Translations under genes and position numbers: made by a program
From: CAVRTM01 sp963724015
GTDB taxonomy: Bacteria > Actinomycetota > Actinomycetes > Actinomycetales > Dermatophilaceae
Assembly: GCA_963724015.1 (NCBI GenBank)
Contig: CAVRTM010000002.1
Coordinates: forward strand, 62,001-126,000
DNA: 64,000 nt
Direction: 5' to 3'
The notes under the pieces: model-generated
Database searches by the model: none
What the model saw: the letters and a program-made list of their open reading frames with translations, nothing else
Told to the model about the DNA's origin: nothing
Shown here: positions 44,292 to 53,793 of the stretch, piece after piece
Numbering within the stretch: position 1 is the stretch's first letter
How the letters are laid out: each line of letters starts with the position of its first letter

Positions 44292-45482
44292 TCAGCCGCC
44301 CGAGACCGACAGCTCGGCCTGCGCGACCGAGGCCCGGGCGGCGGCGTTCAGCTCCTGGCTGTCCAGCCAGCCGTCCGGCAGGGCGACGGTGCGCGGCGAC
44401 CCGGCCCGCCCGCGCTGGCCCTCGGCCGGCTCCCCCGGCCAGGGCTGGCTGAGGTCCAGGGTGGCGATCAGGTCGTCCAGCGAGGCCAGCGACTCCACCA
44501 GCGCGAGCTGGTGGCGGACGTGGTGGCCGGCCGGGAAGCCCTTGAGGTACCAGGCGATGTGCTTGCGGATGTCGCGGCAGGCCTTGAGCTCGCTGTCGTA
44601 GAACTCGGCGAGGTAGACGGTGTGCCGGCGCATCGTCGCCGCCACCTCCCCGAGCGTGGGCCGGACCCGCTCGGACGAGCCGGCGAAGGCCGCCGCGAGG
44701 TCGGTGAACAGCCACGGCCGGCCCAGGCAGCCGCGCCCGACGACCACACCGTCGCACCCGGTCCGGCGGACCATCTCGACGGCGTCCTCGGCCGACCAGA
44801 TGTCACCGTTGCCGAGCACCGGGATCGAGGTGACCACCCGCTTCAGCGCCGTGATCGCCTCCCAGTCGGCGGTGCCGGAGTAGGACTGCGCCGCGGTCCG
44901 GGCGTGCAGCGCCACCGCCGCCACCCCCTCCCCCTCGGCGATCCGCCCGGCCTCGAGGAACGTCATGTGGTCGGAGTCGATGCCCTTGCGCATCTTGACC
45001 GTCACCGGCACGTCGTACGGCGCCGCCTCCCGCACCGCCGTGCCGACGATGGAGCGGAACAGCTCGGTCTTCCACGGCAGCGCCGCTCCCCCGCCCTTGC
45101 GGGTCACCTTGGGCACCGGGCAGCCGAAGTTGAGGTCGATGTGGTCGGCGCGGTCCTCGGTGACGAGCATCCGGACCGCGGCACCGACGGTGACCGGGTC
45201 GACGCCGTACAGCTGGATCGAGCGGGGGTTCTCCTGCGGGTCGTGCTGGATCAGGCGCATCGACTCCGGCGTGCGCTCCACCAGGGCACGCGAGGTGATC
45301 ATCTCGCTGACGTACAGCGAGGTCCGGCCGCTCGCACCGGTCCGGTCGGCGCCCGCGGCGGCGCCGTACTCGCGGCAGAGCCGGCGGAAGGCGCGGTTGG
45401 TGATGCCGGCCATCGGCGCCAGCACCACGGGCGACTCGATGGTGTGACGGCCGATCTGGAGCGGGGGCAGCACTGGGGTCAT
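44292..45482 (-). CDS. dusB: tRNA-dihydrouridine synthase
   Basis: A 396-residue FMN enzyme reducing uridines in tRNA D-loops. It has SPVVLAPMAGITNRAFRRLCREYG, the catalytic Cys region DLNFGCPVPKVTRKGGGAALPWK, DVPVTVKMRKGID, VALHARTAAQSYSG and GNGDIWSAEDAVEMVRRTGCDGVVVGRGCLGRPWLF, then a C-terminal helical tRNA-binding domain. The ATG is at 45482 (MTPVLPPLQIG). It is upstream of dgt/dnaG in the usual actinobacterial order. Confidence 0.94.
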   Translation of the reverse strand: MTPVLPPLQIGRHTIESPVVLAPMAGITNRAFRRLCREYGAAAGADRTGASGRTSLYVSEMITSRALVERTPESMRLIQHDPQENPRSIQLYGVDPVTVGAAVRMLVTEDRADHIDLNFGCPVPKVTRKGGGAALPWKTELFRSIVGTAVREAAPYDVPVTVKMRKGIDSDHMTFLEAGRIAEGEGVAAVALHARTAAQSYSGTADWEAITALKRVVTSIPVLGNGDIWSAEDAVEMVRRTGCDGVVVGRGCLGRPWLFTDLAAAFAGSSERVRPTLGEVAATMRRHTVYLAEFYDSELKACRDIRKHIAWYLKGFPAGHHVRHQLALVESLASLDDLIATLDLSQPWPGEPAEGQRGRAGSPRTVALPDGWLDSQELNAAARASVAQAELSVSGG

Positions 45483-45532
45483 GGTGACCCGATTGTCTCA
45501 GGCGCGGGCGCCGCGCCCGCATCCGGCGGTGC

Positions 45533-46145
45533 TCACAGCCAGCCGTTGGCGTCGGCGACCCGCACCGCCTCGGTGCGTGTCCGCGAGCCCGTCTTGCCGA
45601 TCGCCGACGGACAGGTGGTTGCGCACGGTCCCCTCGGAGAGGAACAGCGCCGCCGCGATGGCCGCCACCGTGGCACCGTCGCGGGCGGAACGCAGCACCT
45701 CGGACTCCCGCACGGTCAGCGGCGACTCGCCACTGATGAGGCTGTCGGCGGCCAGGGCGGGGTCGACCACGCGCAGCCCGGAGTGGACCCGGCGCACCGC
45801 GTCGGCGAGCTGGCGGGCGGGCGTGTCCTTGACGACGAACCCGGCCGCACCGCACTGCAGCGCCCGCCGCAGGTAGCCCGGCCGCCCGAACGTCGTGACG
45901 ATGAGCACCCGCACGTCCGGCAGCACCGCGTGCAGCGCCTCGGTGGCGGCGATCCCGTCCAGGCCCGGCATCTCGACGTCGAGCAGCGCCACGTCCGGCC
46001 GGTGCTCACGGGCGGCGTCCACGACCTCGTCGCCGCGGCCCACCTCGGCGACGACCTCGCAGGTCGCCCTCGAGCTCCAGCAGCGCCGCGAGCGCACCCC
46101 GCACCAGCGCCTGGTCGTCGGCCAGCAGCAGCCGGATGTCGTCAT
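45533..46145 (-). pseudogene. NarL/LuxR-type response regulator (three frameshifts)
   Basis: The reconstructed protein begins IRLLLADDQALVRGALAALLELEG (second frame) and continues in the main frame with CEVVAEV, VALLDVEMPGLDGIAATEAL (phospho-Asp in LLDVEMPG), VLIVTTFGRPGYLRRAL and GFVVKDTPA, and the HTH LTVRESEVLRSARDGATVAAIAAALFLSEGTVRNHLS. It ends in a third frame TRTEAVRVADANGWL at 45533. The ATG at 46145 overlaps the kinase stop. It is the last gene of an ABC exporter / two-component operon and probably regulates it. Confidence 0.82.
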
Positions 46146-47298
46146 CAGAGCCTCTCCGTCACGATCGCCAGCGAGAAGCCTTGCGGCTCAACGGCTCTGG
46201 TGAGCAAGCGTCGCGCCCGACGGCGGTCGCGCGCTCACGCAGACCGGCCAGCCCGTGGCCGCCGTGGTCGTGCCGCACCGCCTCCGATGCGCGCTCCGGC
46301 GCCGTTGTCCAGCACCTCGACCCGCTCGGCCGTCAGGCGGACGGTGCACCGGGTGGCGCCGCTGTGCCGGATGACGTTCGTGACGCCCTCGCGCACCGCC
46401 CACGCGAAGACCTCCCGCATGTCGCTGGGCACGACCTCGGCGCTGCCGGGCAGGTCGGCCTCGATCCCCGCCGAGCGCAACGACTCCCGCGCCCTGGCCA
46501 GCTCGCCCGGCAGGGTGAGCTCGCGGAACCCCTCGACGGCGCGCCGGACGTCCATCAGCGCGTCGCGCGAGAGGCGCTCGAGGTCGGCCACCTCCGCGCG
46601 GGCCCGGGCGGGGTCGGCGTCCATCAGCCGCCCGGCCAGCTCCGCCTTGACGGTGATGACGGTCAGGGAGTGGCCCAGGATGTCGTGCAGGTCGCGCGCC
46701 ATGCGGTTGCGCTCCTCCTCGACCGCGAGACGGGCGTTCTCCTCCCGGGCCAGGTGCAGGTCGATGTTGCGGTTCATCAGCTGGGTGATCCCCCAGGTGG
46801 CGAAGGCCGCCACGCAGATCGCGAACGAGAGGGTGAAGTCCGACTCCCACCCGTCGATGCCGGTCGCCAGCACCTCCGCGGTCACCGCGGTGAGCAGCGT
46901 GAGCACCGCCGCGACCCGGGTCGGCAGGAACATCACCCCCGCCACGGCGATGTAGACGCAGCTGCCCATGCCCGCCTCGCCCAGCGAGATGCACATCACC
47001 ACGGCCAGTGCCACCAGGCCGACGCAGCACCGCCACCGCCAGGCCCGGTGGCCGCGCTCCCCCCGGCGGCGTGGCGTCTGCGACGGACCACCGCGAAACC
47101 CAGCACGTACAGTCGCGCCGAACAGCACGCGTCGCGGCCATGCCGACCCGTCCGCCGGCCGTGTCGCGTGCGCTCCACCCCGCCTCGAAGGGCTGGATCA
47201 GGAAGAACGAGCCAGACCGCGGCGAAGAGCACGCCGTAGCGGCCGGGCCGCCCGTCCCGGGAGGTCCAGCCGGCCGCAGCCTGTGCCGTCTCCTGCAT
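46145..47298 (-). pseudogene. Sensor histidine kinase with N-terminal membrane domain (several frameshifts)
   Basis: It starts MQETAQAAAGWTSRDGRPG at 47298 (or the ATG at 47307). Hydrophobic helices are readable across frames (YGVLFAAVWLV, FFLIQPFEAG, LVALAVVMCISLGEAG, VYIAVAGVMFLPTRVAAVLTLL). The kinase core is intact: NRMARDLHDILGHSLTVITVKAELA with the phospho-His, and the HATPase segment VREGVTNVIRHSGATRC with EVLDNGAGA. The C-terminus continues in another frame as HGLAGLRERATAVGATL and closes with FSLAIVTERL at 46145. Three to five frameshifts are needed. It is coupled to the regulator by a TGATG overlap. Confidence 0.8.
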
Positions 47299-47344
47299 GG
47301 GCACCATTGTCGACCGGTGGGACGGCGTGCCGGGCGGCCACCGC

Positions 47345-48132
47345 TCAGACGCGGGCGGTGTCCCGGCGGAACCGCCACACCGCGCCGCCGACGAACACGA
47401 CCAGCCAGACGACCACGTTGGCGACCGGCCCGGCCGTGACGGCCTCACCCGTCAGCGGCGCGTGGACCAGGGCGTTGAGCCCGTAGAGCGGGGTGAACGA
47501 CGCCACGGTCTGCAGCACCGGCGGCGAACTGCGACAACGGGACGAACAGGCCGCCGCCGAACGAGAACAGCATCAGCGCGAAGGAGAGGATCTGCATGAC
47601 GTTCTCGGTCGGCAGCAGGTAGCCCATGAAGAGTCCGAACGCCGCGAAGAGCAGCGACCCCAGCCAGACCGCCAGGGCCGTGACCACCCACAGGGACGCC
47701 GGCATCGAGGGCCGGCCGGTGACCAGGCCCGCAACGTAGACCGACAGCACCGAGAGCCCACCGAGCACCAGCGCGGTGAGCATCTTGACCGCGACGTAGG
47801 CAAGGGGGTGCAGCGGGGTCAGCCGCAGCTGCCGGCTCCAGCCCTCGGCCCGCTCGATCGAGACCATGGCGCCCCCGGTGGTCGTGGCGAGGATCGCGCC
47901 GTACAGCGCCATGCTGATGAGGATGAACGCCGACACGTTGCCGTGTCCGGCCGTTCAGGGTGGCGTACTGGGCGTTCAGCCCGAAGATCAGGAAGAACAC
48001 CACGGGCATCAGCACCGTGAAGAGCATCGTGCGGCGGTTGCGCAGCAGCCGGCGCACCTCCAGCCGCAGCAGGGTCGCGTTGAAGCCACCACGCGGCGGC
48101 ACCCGCCGGGCGCCCAGGTCGAGCAAGCTCAT
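47345..48132 (-). pseudogene. ABC-2 type exporter permease (two frameshifts)
   Basis: A membrane subunit of a type-2 ABC exporter. It reads NATLLRLEVRRLLRNRRTMLFTVLMPVVFFLIFGLNAQY, then (new frame, near 47940) VSAFILISMALYGAILATTTGGAMVSIERAEGWSRQLRLTPL, helices VLSVYVAGLVTG and LLFAAFGLFMGYLLP, then (new frame, near 47525) LYGLNALVHAPL and a last helix ending RRDTARV at 47345. The ATG at 48132 overlaps the ATPase stop. Natural roles in this class include antibiotic or lipid export; the substrate is unknown. Confidence 0.82.
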
Positions 48133-49094
48133 CGCGGTCTCCCTTCGGCACCGTCGTCGCCGGTGAGGGCGATGAACGCGTCCTCGAGGCCGCGCGGGGT
48201 GATCTCGAGGTCGCGGGCGCCGGTGTGAGGTGAGCAGGTGACGGGCCACGGCGTCGGTGTCCCGGGAGTGGATCAGCACGGTGTCACCGCGCACCTCGAC
48301 GCTGTCGACGCCCGGGACGGCCCGCAGCGCCGGCGACTGCTCGTCGGCGCCGGGCAGCGTGGCCCGCACGGTGCGGCCGGCGGACATCGCCTTGATCTCG
48401 GACGAGGTGCCGTCGGCCACGATCCGGCCCTGGCGGACCAGCACGATCGCGGTCGGCGTAGGCGTCGGCCTCCTCGAGGTAGTGCGTGGCGAAGAGCACC
48501 GTGCGCCCCCGAGCGGCGTCCTCGCGGATGGCTGCCCAGAAGTCCCGGCGGCCCTCGACGTCCATGCCGGTGGTCGGCTCGTCCAGGATGAGCAGCTCGG
48601 GGTCGGACAGCAGGGCCATGGCGAACCGGAGCCGCTGCTGCTCACCGCCCGAGCACTTCCCGACGCGCCGGCCCGCGATGCCGGTGATGCCGGCCCGCTC
48701 CAGCACCTCGGCGGCCGGGCGGCTGTCGGCGAACAGGCTCGCGGTCAGCTCCACCGTCTCGGCGACGGTGAGGTCCTTCAGCAGGCCGCCCGGACTGCAT
48801 CACCGCCGAGACGAGCCCGCGCGCGATGGCATCGGCCGGCGGGCCAGTCCGTAGACCTCCACCTCGCCGCTGGTCGGCCGGGACAGGCCCAGGATGATGT
48901 CGATGGTCGAGGTCTTGCCGGCCCCGTTGGGTCCCAGGAAGGCCACGACCTCACCGGGGGCGATGGTGAGGTCGATCCCCCGCACCGCCTCCACGGCGCC
49001 GAAGCTCCGGTGCACCCCGCGCAGCCGGACGGCCGGGGGGATGTCCCCGCCCGGCCGTCCGGCACGCGCTCGTCTCTGCGCTCGTCACTGTCAT
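48129..49094 (-). pseudogene. ABC exporter ATP-binding protein (three frameshifts)
   Basis: The ATPase of the same exporter. It starts MTVTSAETSACRTAG at 49094. In successive frames: AVRGIDLTIAPGEVVAFLGPNGAGKTSTIDIILGL (Walker A), LTVAETVELTASLFA, VGKCSGGEQQRLRFAMALLSDPELLILDEPTTGMDVEG (signature plus Walker B), FATHYLEEADAYA, and a C-terminal domain IVADGTSSEIKAMSAG, ending LEDAFIALTGDDG at 48129. Frame changes lie near 48838, 48458 and 48228. It is the first gene of the four-gene exporter / two-component operon. Confidence 0.83.
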
Positions 49095-49163
49095 GGGCCC
49101 ATCGTGGCGTGGCCGACCGCCCCGCCGCCGCCGCTTTCGGTCACGGCGGCGCCGTGACATCCG

Positions 49164-50555
49164 TCAGCAGCCGAGCAGGCGCGCCGCGAGGTAGGCCTCG
49201 ACCTGGTCCAGGGAGACGCGCTCCTGGCCCATCGAGTCGCGCTCGCGCACGGTGACGGCCTGGTCCTCCAGGGTGTCGAAGTCGACGGTGACGCAGAACG
49301 GCGTACCGATCTCGTCCTGGCGCCGGTAGCGGCGGCCGATGGCGCCCGCGTCGTCGAAGTCGACCATCCAGCTCTGCCGCAGGCGGGCCGCGAGCTCCTT
49401 GGCCTTCGGCGTGAGGTCGGCGTTGCGCGACAGCGGCAGCACGGCGACCTTGATCGGGGCGAGGCGCTTGTCCAGGCGCAGCACGACGCGCTTGTCGACG
49501 CCGCCCTTGGTGTTGGGCGCCTCGTCCTCGGTGTAGGCGTCGACGAGGAACGTCATCAGCGAGCGGGACAGCCCCGCCGCGGGCTCGATGACGTACGGCG
49601 TGTAGCGCTCACCGCTGGTCTGGTCGAGGTAGCTGAGGTCGGCGCCCGAGTGCTGGGCGTGCGTCTTGAGGTCGAAGTCGGTGCGGTTGGCGACGCCCTC
49701 GAGCTCGCCCCACTCGGAGCCGGTGAAGCCGAAGCGGTACTCGATGTCGACCGTGCGCGTCGAGTAGTGGGAGAGCTTCTCCTTCGGGTGCTCGAAGTGC
49801 CGCAGGTTCTCGGGCTTGATGCCGAGGTCGAGGTACCACTGGGTGCGCGCGTCGATCCAGTACTGGTGCCACTGCTCGTCCTCGCCCGGGGCGACGAAGA
49901 ACTCCATCTCCATCTGCTCGAACTCGCGGGTGCGGAAGATGAAGTTGCCCGGGGTGATCTCGTTGCGGAAGCTCTTGCCGATCTGGGCGATGCCGAACGG
50001 CGGCTTCTTGCGCGCGGAGTTCAGGATGTTGGCGAAGTTGAGGAAGATGCCCTGGGCCGTCTCGGGCCGCAGGTAGTGCAGCCCCGACTCGTCCTCGACC
50101 ACGCCGAGGTAGGTCTTGAGCATGCCGTTGAACTCGCGCGGCTCGGTCCACGCACCGCGGGTGCCGCAGTGCGGGCAGGCGATGTCGGCCAGGGCGACGC
50201 TGTCGGGGTCGGCGATGCCCTTCTTCTCGGCGTGGGTCTCCTGCAGGTGGTCGGCCCGGAAGCGCTTGTGGCAGCTCTGGCACTCGGTCAGCGGGTCGGT
50301 GAACGTCGCCAGGTGGCCCGATGCCTCCCAGGTGCGGGTCGGCAGGATCACCGAGGAGTCCAGCCCGACGATGTCGTCCCGCTGCTGGACCATCGACCTC
50401 CACCACTGGCGCTTGATGTTGTCCTTGAGCGCCACGCCGAGCGGGCCGTAGTCCCACGCGGACCGGGTGCCGCCGTAGATCTCGCCGCTCGGGAAGACAA
50501 AGCCCCTGCGCTTGCAGAGGCTGACGACGGTGTCGATGGTGGAGGTAGCAGCCAT
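49164..50555 (-). CDS. glyS: Glycyl-tRNA synthetase (dimeric, class II)
   Basis: 463 residues, charging tRNA-Gly. It has RRGFVFPSGEIYGGTRSAWDYGPLG at the N-terminus, a zinc-like knuckle (CQSCHKRF and CPHCGTRG), motif 2 FGIAQIGKSFRNEITPGNFIFRTREFEQMEMEFF and motif 3 EPAAGLSRSLMTFLV, then an anticodon-binding domain. I prefer the ATG at 50555 (MAATSTIDTVV); a GTG at 50561 is also in frame. No ribosome site is clear, so it may be leaderless. It is divergent from the small membrane-protein gene. Confidence 0.95.
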   Translation of the reverse strand: MAATSTIDTVVSLCKRRGFVFPSGEIYGGTRSAWDYGPLGVALKDNIKRQWWRSMVQQRDDIVGLDSSVILPTRTWEASGHLATFTDPLTECQSCHKRFRADHLQETHAEKKGIADPDSVALADIACPHCGTRGAWTEPREFNGMLKTYLGVVEDESGLHYLRPETAQGIFLNFANILNSARKKPPFGIAQIGKSFRNEITPGNFIFRTREFEQMEMEFFVAPGEDEQWHQYWIDARTQWYLDLGIKPENLRHFEHPKEKLSHYSTRTVDIEYRFGFTGSEWGELEGVANRTDFDLKTHAQHSGADLSYLDQTSGERYTPYVIEPAAGLSRSLMTFLVDAYTEDEAPNTKGGVDKRVVLRLDKRLAPIKVAVLPLSRNADLTPKAKELAARLRQSWMVDFDDAGAIGRRYRRQDEIGTPFCVTVDFDTLEDQAVTVRERDSMGQERVSLDQVEAYLAARLLGC

Positions 50556-50658
50556 GGGCACAGGCTATCGGTGCCCGCGGGCGGGGATGACCGCCCGTAC
50601 GCCGCTCGCGCTCCCCTCGCCTCCGGGGGCACCGGGGGCGCTCCCGTACCCTCGGAGC

Positions 50659-50949
50659 GTGCCGAACACCCTGCGCCAGTCCGTCGAGCGCGCCAGCCTG
50701 CCGCTGCTCTCCCGCCTCAGCGCGCTGCCCCGCCCCGTCCCGTTCGCGGCCATGCTGGCCCTGCTCGTGGTGGGCGCCCTGGTGGGAGGCCCGGTCGGCT
50801 TCGTGCTCATGGGCGTGGCCACGCTGTTCGTGGCCTGGCTGCTCTACCTCTCCTGGCCGCGGCTGACCGCCACCGAGCGGCTGATGCGCTGTGCCGTGGT
50901 GCTGCTGGCGGCCGCCCTCGCGGTCGTCCAGCTCTTCCCCCGACCGTGA
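50659..50949 (+). CDS. Small two-helix membrane protein of unknown function
   Basis: A 96-residue protein from the GTG at 50659 (just after CGGAG): VPNTLRQSVERASLPLL, then hydrophobic helices VPFAAMLALLVVGALVGGPVGFVLMGVATLFVAWLLYL and CAVVLLAAALAVVQLF, ending FPRP. Similar short proteins accompany zur/znu or glyS in actinobacteria, to my knowledge with no known function. It is immediately upstream of the Zur box. Confidence 0.7.
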   Translation: MPNTLRQSVERASLPLLSRLSALPRPVPFAAMLALLVVGALVGGPVGFVLMGVATLFVAWLLYLSWPRLTATERLMRCAVVLLAAALAVVQLFPRP

Positions 50950-50956
50950 GCCGATT

Positions 50957-50973
50957 TTGACAATCATTCTCAA
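50957..50973 (+). promoter_or_regulatory. Zur box upstream of znuA
   Basis: TTGACAATCATTCTCAA is a near-palindrome matching the actinobacterial Zur consensus around the AATCATT core (TGAnAATCATTnTCA). It lies 20 bp before the znuA ATG, placed to block transcription. The zur gene is the last of the same cluster. Confidence 0.85.
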
Positions 50974-50992
50974 CTGAGACGACACTGCCGGT

Positions 50993-51940
50993 ATGACGTC
51001 CTCCCGGCTCCCGTTCGCGCGCGTCGCCATCCCCCTGCTCGCCGCGTCCATCGGGCTGGGCTCGGCCGGCTGCGCCGCCGGCTCCCCGGGCCCGGGCACC
51101 GGCTCCGGCACGCTGGCCACGGTCGCGTCCTTCTACCCGCTGCAGCTCGCCACGGCCGAGATCGGTGGCGCCCACGTCAGCGTCCTGGGCCTCACCAAGC
51201 CCGGCGCCGAGCCGCACGACCTCGAGCTGACCCCGCGGGACGTCGGCGCCGTGAGCAAGGCGGCCGTGGTGGTCTACGAGAAGGGCCTGCAGCCGGCCGT
51301 CGACCAGGCGGTCGACCAGGAGGCGCCGGACCGTGCCCTGGACGTCTCCACCGCCGCAGACCTCGACCTGACCTTCACCCCGATCGAGTCCGGGCAGCAG
51401 CACGCCGACGCGGCCGGCAGCACCGACCCCCACTTCTGGCTGGACCCGGTGCGCTACTCCGCCGTGGCGCAGGCCGTCGCCGACCGGCTGACGCGCCTCG
51501 ACCCGGCCCACCGGGCCGACTACGCCGCCAACGCCAAGGCCTTCCGGGCGAAGCTCGCGGCGCTGCACCGCGACCTGCGCAGGGGCCTGGCCCACTGCAC
51601 CAGCACCTCGATCGTCACCAGCCACAACGCCTTCGGCTACCTCGCCCAGCGCTACGGGTTGACCCAGGTCGGCATCACCGGGCTCTCCCCGGAGGCCGAG
51701 CCGGAGCCGGCCAAGCTCGCCGAGGTCGCCCGGTACGTCCGGGCGCACCACGTCACCACCGTCTACGCCGAGACGCTGGTGAGCCCGGCGATCGCCGACA
51801 CGGTGGCCAAGGAGACCGGCGCGACCGTGGCGACCCTCGACCCGATCGAGGGCCTGACCGGCTCCTCCGCCGGCCGGGACTACTTCGAGGTCATGCGCTC
51901 CAACCTCGCGACGCTGCGCGCCGGCCAGGGGTGCTCGTGA
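50993..51940 (+). CDS. znuA: Zinc ABC transporter, substrate-binding lipoprotein
   Basis: A 315-residue metal-binding lipoprotein of the cluster A-I type. Signal peptide with lipobox GSAGC. Metal-ligand histidines lie in KPGAEPHDLELTPRD, STDPHFWLDPVRYS and IVTSHNAFGYLAQRYG, with an acidic residue expected in TVYAETLVSP. The His-rich loop found in many ZnuA proteins is reduced to ESGQQHADAAGS. The ATG at 50993 lies just after the Zur box. The stop overlaps znuC. Confidence 0.93.
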   Translation: MTSSRLPFARVAIPLLAASIGLGSAGCAAGSPGPGTGSGTLATVASFYPLQLATAEIGGAHVSVLGLTKPGAEPHDLELTPRDVGAVSKAAVVVYEKGLQPAVDQAVDQEAPDRALDVSTAADLDLTFTPIESGQQHADAAGSTDPHFWLDPVRYSAVAQAVADRLTRLDPAHRADYAANAKAFRAKLAALHRDLRRGLAHCTSTSIVTSHNAFGYLAQRYGLTQVGITGLSPEAEPEPAKLAEVARYVRAHHVTTVYAETLVSPAIADTVAKETGATVATLDPIEGLTGSSAGRDYFEVMRSNLATLRAGQGCS

Positions 51941-52770
51941 GCGACCGGGGCGGGAGCGCACCCGCCGTCCTCTCGCTGCGCTCGGCCGCCTTCGGCTACG
52001 ACGACCGGCCGGCTGTCTCCGACGTGACCCTCGACGTGCGCCCCGGGGAGGTGGTGGCCCTGCTCGGGCCCAACGGCTCGGGCAAGTCGACCCTGGTCCG
52101 CGGCCTGCTCGGCCTGAACCACCACCTGGCCGGGCAGGTGTCGATGTTCGGCACGCCCATCGCCGACTTCTCCGACCACGCCCGGCTGGGCTACGTCCCG
52201 CAGCGGCACACCCTCTCGGCCTCGGTGCGCGCCACGGTGCAGGAGGTCGTGGCGATCGGTCGGCTGCCGCACCAGGGCTGGCTCGGGCGGCAGAACGGCC
52301 ACGACCGGGCCGTCGTCGCGCAGGCGCTCGAGCTCGTCGGCCTCGAGGACCAGGCCTGCGCCGACGTCAGCACGCTCTCCGGTGGCCAGCAGCGGCGCGT
52401 GCTCATCGCCCGCGCGCTCGCGGCCGAGCCCGACGTCCTCATCATGGACGAGCCGACCGCCGGCGTGGACGCCGCCAGCCAGCAGGTGCTCTCCCGGGTG
52501 CTCGCCCGCCTCGCCGCCCGCGGCACGACGATGGTCATCGTCACGCACGAGCTCGCCGCGCTCGAGGACATCGTCACCCGCATCCTGCTGGTCAGCGGCG
52601 GCTCCCTGACCTTCGACGGCACGCCGGCGGACTTCGCCCGCGAGCAGAGCGCCTACGCCCTGGCCCACGACGGGCACCACCACGAGTCCGAGAACCGCGA
52701 CCGTGCCGCCACGCGCACGCCGACGCCGGCCGCGGGACCGCTGGACCGGTCGGAGGACCACCATGCCTGA
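51937..52770 (+). CDS. znuC: Zinc ABC transporter, ATP-binding protein
   Basis: An ATPase of about 277 residues: Walker A LLGPNGSGKSTLVRGLL, signature STLSGGQQRRVLIARAL, Walker B VLIMDEPTAGVD, switch VTHELAALE. A His-rich patch DGHHHESENRD near the end is unusual for the ATPase and may bind zinc. The GTG at 51937 overlaps the znuA stop (GTGA); a GTG at 51931 is also in frame. The stop overlaps the znuB start. Confidence 0.92.
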   Translation: MSDRGGSAPAVLSLRSAAFGYDDRPAVSDVTLDVRPGEVVALLGPNGSGKSTLVRGLLGLNHHLAGQVSMFGTPIADFSDHARLGYVPQRHTLSASVRATVQEVVAIGRLPHQGWLGRQNGHDRAVVAQALELVGLEDQACADVSTLSGGQQRRVLIARALAAEPDVLIMDEPTAGVDAASQQVLSRVLARLAARGTTMVIVTHELAALEDIVTRILLVSGGSLTFDGTPADFAREQSAYALAHDGHHHESENRDRAATRTPTPAAGPLDRSEDHHA

Positions 52771-53791
52771 GCTGCTCACCTACGACTTCATGCAGCGCGC
52801 CCTGCTCGCCGCCCTGCTGGTCGGGCTCGCCGCCCCCATGGTCGGTGTGTTCCTCGTCCAGCGCCGGCTGTCCCTCATCGGCGACGGCATGGGGCACGTG
52901 GCCCTGGCCGGGGTCGCGGTGGGCGTGCTCACCGGAGCCGCCCCGGTGCTCACCGCGCTCGTGGCCGCCGTCGCGGCCGCGGTGCTGATCGAGGTCGTCC
53001 GCGCGCGGGGGCGCACCAGCGGGGACGTCGCGCTGGCGGTGCTGTTCTACGGCGGGATCGCCGCAGGCGTCGTGATCATCTCCCGCTCGACCAGCGGTAC
53101 GCCGAGCAACCTCACGTCGTACCTCTTCGGTGCCATCACCACCACCAGCCGAGGCGACCTGTGGGTCTTCGCGGCGCTGGCCGTCGTCGTCGTCGGCACG
53201 ACGTGGGCGCTGCGCCCGCGGCTGTTCGCGGTGGCCAACGACGAGGAGTACGCCCGGGCCACCGGGATGCGGGTCACCGCGCTCAACATCACGCTGGCGG
53301 TGCTGACCGCCGTGACCGTGGTCGTGGCGATGCGGGTGGTCGGCCTGCTGCTGATCAGCGCCCTGATGATCGTGCCCAACGCCGCGGCGCAGCTGCTCGC
53401 CGGCAGCTTCCGCTCGGCGATCCGGGTCGCTGTGCTCATCGGTGTGCTGTCCAGCGTGGGCGGCGTCGCCACCTCCTTCTACGCCGACACCCCGTCCGGG
53501 GGCACCATCGTCCTGATCGCGATCGGGGTGTTCCTGCTCAGCGCCGCCACCGCCGGGGTCCGCGGCCGCCTCCACGCCCGGCGCCACCGGGAGGCCGAGC
53601 GGCACGACCACGAGCACGGCAGCGGGTGCGGCCATCCCGCCGTCCAGCACGACGACCACCTCGACTACCTCCACGACGGGCACCGCCACGCCCCGCACGG
53701 GGGTCACTACGACGAGCACGAACCGTCCTCCCCCGACCCGCTGGCCCGCGCCTCCAGCGCCCGGGACCGCGCCGACGACGGGAGGCACTGA
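52763..53791 (+). CDS. znuB: Zinc ABC transporter permease with histidine-rich tail
   Basis: A 342-residue, multi-helix ABC-3 permease (FLVQRRLSLIGDGMGHVALAGVAVG, VVGLLLISALMIVPNAAAQLL). After the last helix, near residue 268, comes a long cytoplasmic tail with many His, Asp and Cys (HDHEHGSGCGHP, HDDHLDYLHDGHRHAPHGGHYDEHE), which probably binds zinc and may regulate flux. The ATG at 52763 overlaps znuC. Two bases separate its stop from the zur start. Confidence 0.92.
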   Translation: MPELLTYDFMQRALLAALLVGLAAPMVGVFLVQRRLSLIGDGMGHVALAGVAVGVLTGAAPVLTALVAAVAAAVLIEVVRARGRTSGDVALAVLFYGGIAAGVVIISRSTSGTPSNLTSYLFGAITTTSRGDLWVFAALAVVVVGTTWALRPRLFAVANDEEYARATGMRVTALNITLAVLTAVTVVVAMRVVGLLLISALMIVPNAAAQLLAGSFRSAIRVAVLIGVLSSVGGVATSFYADTPSGGTIVLIAIGVFLLSAATAGVRGRLHARRHREAERHDHEHGSGCGHPAVQHDDHLDYLHDGHRHAPHGGHYDEHEPSSPDPLARASSARDRADDGRH

Positions 53792-53793
53792 CG

